From assembly GCF_007827815.1 (NCBI RefSeq), contig NZ_VITH01000016.1, positions 101,299 to 165,298 on the forward strand: 64,000 nucleotides of DNA, in the 5' to 3' direction. The stretch's first letter is position 1. Every line of letters begins with the position of its first letter. This stretch comes from Azospirillum brasilense. GTDB lineage: Bacteria > Pseudomonadota > Alphaproteobacteria > Azospirillales > Azospirillaceae. The notes below the pieces were generated by a model, which was not told where the DNA came from, did not search any database, and saw nothing but the letters and a program-made list of their open reading frames with translations. Position numbers and translations under genes: made by a program. This document shows positions 59,175 through 64,000 of this stretch, in pieces.

Positions 59175-60079
59175 CAGAAATAGCCCTCGCGCTTCTTGCG
59201 CTCCATGGAGGCCGGCTCATCGCCGTCGATCAGGCGTCCCTGCCGTTCGGAGGTCCGCGACGCCCGCATCTCCGCGATGATGTCCTCCACCGTCGTGGCG
59301 CCGGACTCGATGGCCCCGCTCAGCGGGTAGCAGCCGAGCGTGCGGAAGCGGACCCGGCGCATCTCCGGCGTCTCGCCGGGGTTCAGCGGCAGGCGGTCGT
59401 CGTCCACCATGATCAGGGTGCCGGCGCGATGGACGACCGGACGCTCCGCCGCGAAGTAGAGCGGCACCACCGGCAGCCCCTCCGCCGCCACGTAGCGCCA
59501 GACGTCCATCTCGGTCCAGTTGGACAGCGGAAAGACGCGGACCGACTCCCCCGGCCGGATGCGCGTGTTCCAGAGACGCCACGGCTCCGGCCGCTGGTCG
59601 CGCGGGTCCCAGCTGTGGCTGGCGGTGCGGACGGAGAAGACGCGCTCCTTGGCGCGGCTCTTCTCCTCGTCGCGCCGCGCCCCGCCGATGGCCGCGTCGA
59701 AACCATACCGGTCGAGCGCCTGGCGCAGCGCCTCCGTCTTCATGACGCGGGTGTGGACGGCGGAGCCGGAGTGGATCGGGTCGATCCCGCGTGCGACGCC
59801 CTCCTGGTTCATGTGGACGATCAGGTCCAGCTCCAGCCGGCGCGCCGTCTCGTCGCGGAAGGCGATCATGTCGCGGAACTTCCAGCCGGTGTCGACGTGG
59901 AGCAGCGGAAAGGGCACCCGTCCGGGATGGAAGGCCTTGCGCGCCAGATGCAGCAGGACGCCGCTGTCCTTGCCGATGGAGTAGAGCAGGACCGGCCGGG
60001 CGAAGGCCGCCGCGACCTCGCGCAAAATGGCGATCGATTCCGCTTCGAGCAGTCGCAAGTCATCCGGCAGGTTCGGCAT
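59174..60079 (-). CDS. cysD (nodP): sulfate adenylyltransferase subunit 2
   Basis: A 301-residue PP-loop ATPase (PAPS reductase-like fold) with LLYSIGKDSGVLLHLARKAF (PP motif at 33-40), LLHVDTGWKF, AIGGARRDEEKSRAKER and PLSNWTEMDVWRY. It forms the catalytic partner of the CysN part of CysNC. It opens the two-gene operon. Confidence 0.95.
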   Translation of the reverse strand: MPNLPDDLRLLEAESIAILREVAAAFARPVLLYSIGKDSGVLLHLARKAFHPGRVPFPLLHVDTGWKFRDMIAFRDETARRLELDLIVHMNQEGVARGIDPIHSGSAVHTRVMKTEALRQALDRYGFDAAIGGARRDEEKSRAKERVFSVRTASHSWDPRDQRPEPWRLWNTRIRPGESVRVFPLSNWTEMDVWRYVAAEGLPVVPLYFAAERPVVHRAGTLIMVDDDRLPLNPGETPEMRRVRFRTLGCYPLSGAIESGATTVEDIIAEMRASRTSERQGRLIDGDEPASMERKKREGYF

Positions 60080-60244
60080 TGGATTCCTAAACAAACATAT
60101 GGCCTGAAAACAGACGGTCCGAACAGGCGGGTGGCCCGAACAGACGGAAGACGAGGCCGGATGAACAACCAAGACGGGCTGTTGCCGGGCTTACCGCAAC
60201 GTGAGCCAGTGTGCCAAGAACTTTGGCGCGTCCGCCCAGTTTTG

Positions 60245-61753
60245 TTACCGTTCCGCCGCGGAGGGCGGGCGCAGCCGCGCCAGCAAACCCGTCAGCCGCC
60301 CGATGACAAGCCCCGTGAGGAGGCGCGCCGCCACCCCGCGGAAGGCGCGTCCGCGCGGTCCGCGCCGCAGCAGGGCGGCCAGCAGGCGGCGGCCCGGCCG
60401 TGGCCCGGGCAGGAAGGTGTCCGTCGCCGTCCGCTGCGCGTCGCCCTCCGATCCGCCCCCCCAAGCGGTGCGCCGACGCAGGGTCTCCGCGAAGGCGGCG
60501 CGGCAGACCAGCTCGGCGTCCGGAACGGAAACCAGGAGTTTCAATGAACCGGCCAGCCGGCGGCGGCCCGCGGCCGATTGGGCGGCGAGCGCCAGGGCGG
60601 GGGCAAGGGCGAGCGCGGCCGACAGCTTGGCGGCCAGCCGCAGGCCGGGGCGCCGCCGGTAGCCCAGGCTGTTGGCCCCGTGCTGGACATAGTCGCCCAG
60701 CGACTGCGGCAGATAGGCGATCGTGCCTTCCGCCGCGGCGCAGCAGGCGATCCAGTGGTCGTGGTAGGCGAGCCGGCCGAGCGCCGGGAAGGGCAGGGCC
60801 TGCCGCAGCAGCGAGGCCCGGAACAGGCAGGCGCAGCCGGTGACGGCGTTGGCCATCAGCAGCGCGTCGAGGCTGTCGTGCCGGCTGTCCAGGCCGGGCC
60901 AGAAGGTCTCCGACACGACCCGGCCGGCGCCGTCCACCACCCGCATGTTGCCGAAGGCCAGGATGGGTCCGCCCGCCGGTCCGCTTTCCAGGGCGGCAAC
61001 CAGGGCGGCCAAACGGCCGGGTGCCCAGCGGTCGTCCTGATCGGCCAGGGCGACGAACTCCGCCTCGGCCGGGACGCGGCCCAGCGCGCGCTCGAAGTTC
61101 CGGTAGAAGCCGAGGTTGACGCCGTTGCGCAGCGGGCGGAAGCGGCCGTCGCCGGAGGTCGCCTCGATGATGTCTTGCCAATGGGCGTCGTCGGACCCGT
61201 CATCCTCGATCAGGCACACCCAGCGCTCGTGCGTCTGGGAGCGGATGGACTCGATCTGCGCCCGGAACAGGGCCCGGTCGGGGTTGTAGGTGGCCATGGC
61301 GATGGCGACGAGCGGCCCGCCCGCCGCTGGAGCGTTTTCCGGTGGTTCGGCCAGTGGTGGTTCGGCCAGCGGTGGTTCGGCCGGCGGCGGGAGCGCCGTG
61401 TCGGTGACGGCCACCGTACCCGCCGGCCATTCCTCCCGCGTGCCGTCCGTCCATTCCAGCGCCAGGACCGCGCTCTGCGTCCCGCCCTCCGCGGACGCCG
61501 GCAGCGTGGCCAGCCCCCAGAAGCCGCAGGCCAGATCCGGCTCGACGCCGTGGCGGCGTTGCGCGGCCTCGGCGTCGAGCCGGAGCGTGTTCAGACCGGC
61601 GGCCGGGAAACGCGCGGCGCCGACCACCATCGTGGCCGCGCTCAGGCGGACGCCCGGGCGGCAGGCCCATCCGGAAAAGCCCCAGACCAGGTCGTTGTGT
61701 GGCGGAACGCGGGGAGGCAGGCCGGGATCGAGATGCAGGAGGGTGGCGGACAT
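60245..61753 (-). CDS. GT2 glycosyltransferase with unusual N-terminal domain and Pro-rich linker
   Basis: A 502-residue protein. Residues 1-115 form a domain I do not recognise (WGFSGWACRPGV, CGFWGLATLPAS). A Pro/Glu/Ala linker follows (about 120-140, PPLAE repeats). The GT2 domain is about residues 147-380, with VAIAMATYNPDRALF, LIEDDGSDD, DQDDRWAPGRL and an HDHWIA motif, similar to rhamnosyltransferase-type GT2s. The C-terminus is Arg/Leu-rich. ATG 61753 has CGAGGA just before it. It is divergent from the DUF2142 gene. Confidence 0.85.
   Translation of the reverse strand: MSATLLHLDPGLPPRVPPHNDLVWGFSGWACRPGVRLSAATMVVGAARFPAAGLNTLRLDAEAAQRRHGVEPDLACGFWGLATLPASAEGGTQSAVLALEWTDGTREEWPAGTVAVTDTALPPPAEPPLAEPPLAEPPENAPAAGGPLVAIAMATYNPDRALFRAQIESIRSQTHERWVCLIEDDGSDDAHWQDIIEATSGDGRFRPLRNGVNLGFYRNFERALGRVPAEAEFVALADQDDRWAPGRLAALVAALESGPAGGPILAFGNMRVVDGAGRVVSETFWPGLDSRHDSLDALLMANAVTGCACLFRASLLRQALPFPALGRLAYHDHWIACCAAAEGTIAYLPQSLGDYVQHGANSLGYRRRPGLRLAAKLSAALALAPALALAAQSAAGRRRLAGSLKLLVSVPDAELVCRAAFAETLRRRTAWGGGSEGDAQRTATDTFLPGPRPGRRLLAALLRRGPRGRAFRGVAARLLTGLVIGRLTGLLARLRPPSAAER
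61341..61385 (-). repeat. three 15-bp tandem repeats in the GT2 gene
   Basis: GGTGGTTCGGCCAGT, GGTGGTTCGGCCAGC and GGTGGTTCGGCCGGC in direct succession code for the PPLAE linker repeats. Copy number could vary in frame. Confidence 0.85.
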
Positions 61754-61967
61754 TCCTCGGCCTTCGGCGGAACCGGCCTCGGCCTTCGGCTGGAACCGGT
61801 GCGGTGGTGTCGGGGGGGTGCGGGGCGGGCACTCTAACAGCCCTCCGGTGGCGTGGCGAGGACGCTTCGCCATTCCCAAGCAAGCCTGCCTTGTGCTTCT
61901 GTCCGACCGGGCCCGGCCGCTCCGGATCGCGGCCGGGCCCAAGGGAACACGGAACAGGAAAAGCCAG

Positions 61968-63434
61968 ATGTCCAGCGGCACGCCCCTCGTCCGCCGGTTC
62001 CCCGCGCGGACGGGTGCCGCCGTCCGGCTGGAGCCACTTCTGATCGCGGTCCTGGCCACCGCTTACGCCCTGCTGTTCGGCGGGATGCTTCTGGCCCGGA
62101 CGCCGCCCTTCGCCGGCCAGGACGAGGCTTTCCACTGGCAGCGCGTGCTGCAGATCGCCGACGGCCATATTCTGGCGGAGACGCTGGGCCCCAACGCCTG
62201 GGGCGGTCCGATCGACCGGGCCGGCTATCTCCAGATGCTCTACCACATCGACCGGATACAGAAGCACGGCCCGGTCGACCCCGCGGAGGCCCAGGCCCTG
62301 TCCGACCACCTCGCCGCCCAGCCGCCGGCGCTGGAGGTGGTGGCCTTTCCCAGTTCGGCCAGCTTCGCGCCGCTCGCCTACCTGCCGCAGGCCGCGGGCG
62401 TCGCCGTGGCCCGCGTCGCCGGTCTGGGGCCGCTCGGCCAGATGCAGGCGGGGCGTGCCGGCAATTTCGCCGTCTACGCCCTGATGGTCGCCGCGATCCT
62501 GCGGGCGCTTCCGGCCGGCCGGGTGGCCGTCCTGGCCCTGGCCCTGTCGCCGGTGGCCCTGCAGAGCGCCTGTTCGCTGAGCGCCGATCCCTTGAACCTG
62601 ACCCTGCCCGTCCTGCTGCTGGCTTTGGTCTGGCGGCTGCGCGAGCGCGGCACGCCGATCGGCCGGGCGACGGGGGCGGGGTTGGTCGCCCTGTCGGCGG
62701 GGCTGGGCCTGCTCAAGCTCACCATGGCGCCCTTCGCCGGGGCGGTGCTCTACCTGCCTGCGGCGGTCGCCGGGGGCACCCAACGGTCGCGCGTCGCGCT
62801 GGGCGGCCTGTGCCTCGCCGTCGCGCTGGGCGTCGCCATCCTGTGGAACGCCGCCTATCCCTTCGTCCCGGGACCCTATTGGGGCACCGCCGCCGATCCG
62901 GCCGCGCAACTCGCCCGCCTGCGCGCCGACCCTCTGGAGGCCCTGCGGGTGTTCGCCGCCACGGTGCGCGACTGGGCGGTGATGTGGTGGCGCGACGGCT
63001 ACGGGCGCTACGGCGGCCACCCCCAGCCCTGGCACGGCTACGCGTCCGACCGCTGGGTGCTGCCGGCCCTCTGGGTGCTGCCGGCCCTCGCCCTGTGCGA
63101 CGGCGCGCGGCGGCGCGACCCCGGCTTCGCGGTCGGCTGCCTCGTTCCGGCGCCGGCCTACGCGCTCCTCCTCCTGGTGGTCTTCTGGATCGGCTACACG
63201 CCGGTCGGCGGCGCCACCGTGGACGGCGTCCAGGGGCGCTATTTCCTGCCCATGCACGCCCTGGTTCTTCTGGGGCTGGCCGCCGCGGCCGGCGCCTGGC
63301 ACCCGGCCGCGGCGCGCCGCGGCCTGCGCCTCGCCCTCTTCGCCGCCGCCCTGGCCCTGGGCGGGGCCGTGCTCGTGGAGGTTCTGGGCGTCTGGGGGAG
63401 CCTCTGGCCCGTCGCAGGCTGCTGCGGCGGCTGA
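61968..63434 (+). CDS. DUF2142-family polytopic membrane protein
   Basis: A 488-residue protein with about 11-12 membrane segments. It has an early PPFAGQDEAFHWQRVLQIADGH loop (D-E pair, typical of DUF2142 and other GT-C-like proteins) and YTPVGGATVDGVQGRYFLPMHAL near the end. Members occur in cell-surface glycan clusters and may be lipid-linked-sugar glycosyltransferases. The ATG at 61968 has GGAACAGGAAAAG upstream. Confidence 0.8.
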   Translation: MSSGTPLVRRFPARTGAAVRLEPLLIAVLATAYALLFGGMLLARTPPFAGQDEAFHWQRVLQIADGHILAETLGPNAWGGPIDRAGYLQMLYHIDRIQKHGPVDPAEAQALSDHLAAQPPALEVVAFPSSASFAPLAYLPQAAGVAVARVAGLGPLGQMQAGRAGNFAVYALMVAAILRALPAGRVAVLALALSPVALQSACSLSADPLNLTLPVLLLALVWRLRERGTPIGRATGAGLVALSAGLGLLKLTMAPFAGAVLYLPAAVAGGTQRSRVALGGLCLAVALGVAILWNAAYPFVPGPYWGTAADPAAQLARLRADPLEALRVFAATVRDWAVMWWRDGYGRYGGHPQPWHGYASDRWVLPALWVLPALALCDGARRRDPGFAVGCLVPAPAYALLLLVVFWIGYTPVGGATVDGVQGRYFLPMHALVLLGLAAAAGAWHPAAARRGLRLALFAAALALGGAVLVEVLGVWGSLWPVAGCCGG

Positions 63435-63593
63435 CGGCCGGCCGGGCGGACGCCGTTCCGGAAGGCCGGAGGAAAACGGGGGGCTTGCGGCGGAGCGCGG
63501 CGTCAGCGCGGTTGCCTGTCCGTTGCGTATTCTGCTATTGCCGCAGGACTCCCCTTTCCGGCCGATCCGGACCCTTTTCAGGTTGTGAGCAGG

Positions 63594-64000
63594 ATGCACA
63601 TCGACTGGAACACCAGCAGCGCCGCGCCCATCGACGCGGTTTGCCCGGCCTGCGCCGACACCAGCCCGAAGTCCGTTCGCCTGACCGTCCATTCGGCCGT
63701 TCCGCCCAACCCGCTGCTGCCGCTCGCCCTGTGCGGCCGCTGCGGCACCGCCTTCTTCCCGACGCTCCGGCAGCCGGAGTATGAAAGCGCGCATGCGACC
63801 GAGGCCGCGCTCGCCTTCTACCTGGAGCAGGGGGCCGGCATCGACGTGATGGCCGAGCCGCTGTCCGCCATCGACCCGTCCAAGGTCCGCCGCTATCTGG
63901 AGATCGGCTGCGGCTTCGGCTTCTCGCTCGACGTCGCGCGCACCGTCTTCGGCTGGTCGGTCCAGGGCATCGACCCCGGTTTCGCCGCCCGCGCCGGGCG
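63594..64000 (+). CDS. class I SAM-dependent methyltransferase with N-terminal zinc-ribbon-like motif, truncated by window end
   Basis: The first 135 codons are present. Two Cys pairs (VCPACAD and LCGRCGT) suggest a small metal-binding ribbon, followed by YLEIGCGFGFSLDVA, the SAM loop, and GIDPGFAA. The 3' part lies beyond position 64000. The DUF2142 gene ends 160 bp before on the same strand. Methylation of a glycan end or a sugar is likely from context only. Confidence 0.8.
   Translation, partial: MHIDWNTSSAAPIDAVCPACADTSPKSVRLTVHSAVPPNPLLPLALCGRCGTAFFPTLRQPEYESAHATEAALAFYLEQGAGIDVMAEPLSAIDPSKVRRYLEIGCGFGFSLDVARTVFGWSVQGIDPGFAARAG

Overview
The window is high-GC DNA that reads as part of a large plasmid (or chromid) of an Azospirillum-like alphaproteobacterium. 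Evidence for a plasmid: an iteron-controlled repA (54.8-55.7 kb), a parAB pair with three identical parS-like palindromes (12.5-17.8 kb), and a Cre-like tyrosine recombinase with a 34-bp lox-like site just upstream. Evidence for Azospirillum is by recall only: nodPQ-type sulfate-activation genes and dense polysaccharide genes next to repA/parAB resemble the roughly 90-MDa (pRhico-type) plasmid of A. brasilense. A database search would be needed to confirm this.

Layout. 1-0.86 kb holds no gene but has structured repeats. 0.86-3.7 kb carries tctB-tctA and an RraA/HMG-aldolase-like gene. A tRNA-Gly(GCC) lies at 4.16 kb. 4.3-12.4 kb carries a TPR-glycosyltransferase-DUF6165 protein, pseB-pseC-type genes, a small unknown protein, UDP-glucose dehydrogenase and phosphomannomutase. 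12.5-17.9 kb is the maintenance block: parS, Cre-like recombinase and lox-like site, a methyltransferase-GT2 fusion, two more parS, parB, parA. 17.9-23.6 kb holds two tandem paralogous DUF4347/RTX proteins. 24.1-25.2 kb is an LhgO-type oxidase.

25.3-31.7 kb is a tight minus-strand operon (UbiA-HAD, DprE1-like oxidase, DprE2-like reductase, epimerase, FAD oxidoreductase, GtrA) that looks like a polyprenyl-phospho-arabinose pathway. 31.8-40.6 kb adds a three-domain nucleotidyltransferase/phosphatase/kinase, an epimerase, a 1566-residue multidomain glycosyltransferase and an HddA-type heptose kinase. 40.9-43.1 kb is a Wzm/Wzt polysaccharide ABC exporter. 43.2-46.8 kb is a lower-GC insert with an acyltransferase and a large membrane protein. 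46.9-54.7 kb carries gmhB, the full rmlCBDA set and two glycosyltransferases. 54.8-56.2 kb is repA plus the iteron origin. 56.2-64 kb has UDP-xylose synthase, cysNC/cysD (nodQP), a GT2, a DUF2142 membrane protein and a methyltransferase cut by the window end.

Taken together the region makes activated sugars (UDP-GlcA, UDP-Xyl, dTDP-Rha, mannose, GDP-heptose, a pseudaminate precursor, probably lipid-linked D-arabinose), assembles and decorates a polysaccharide, and exports it by an ABC route. Replication and partition functions are interleaved with these genes. Functions are assigned by reading protein motifs; no similarity search was run.
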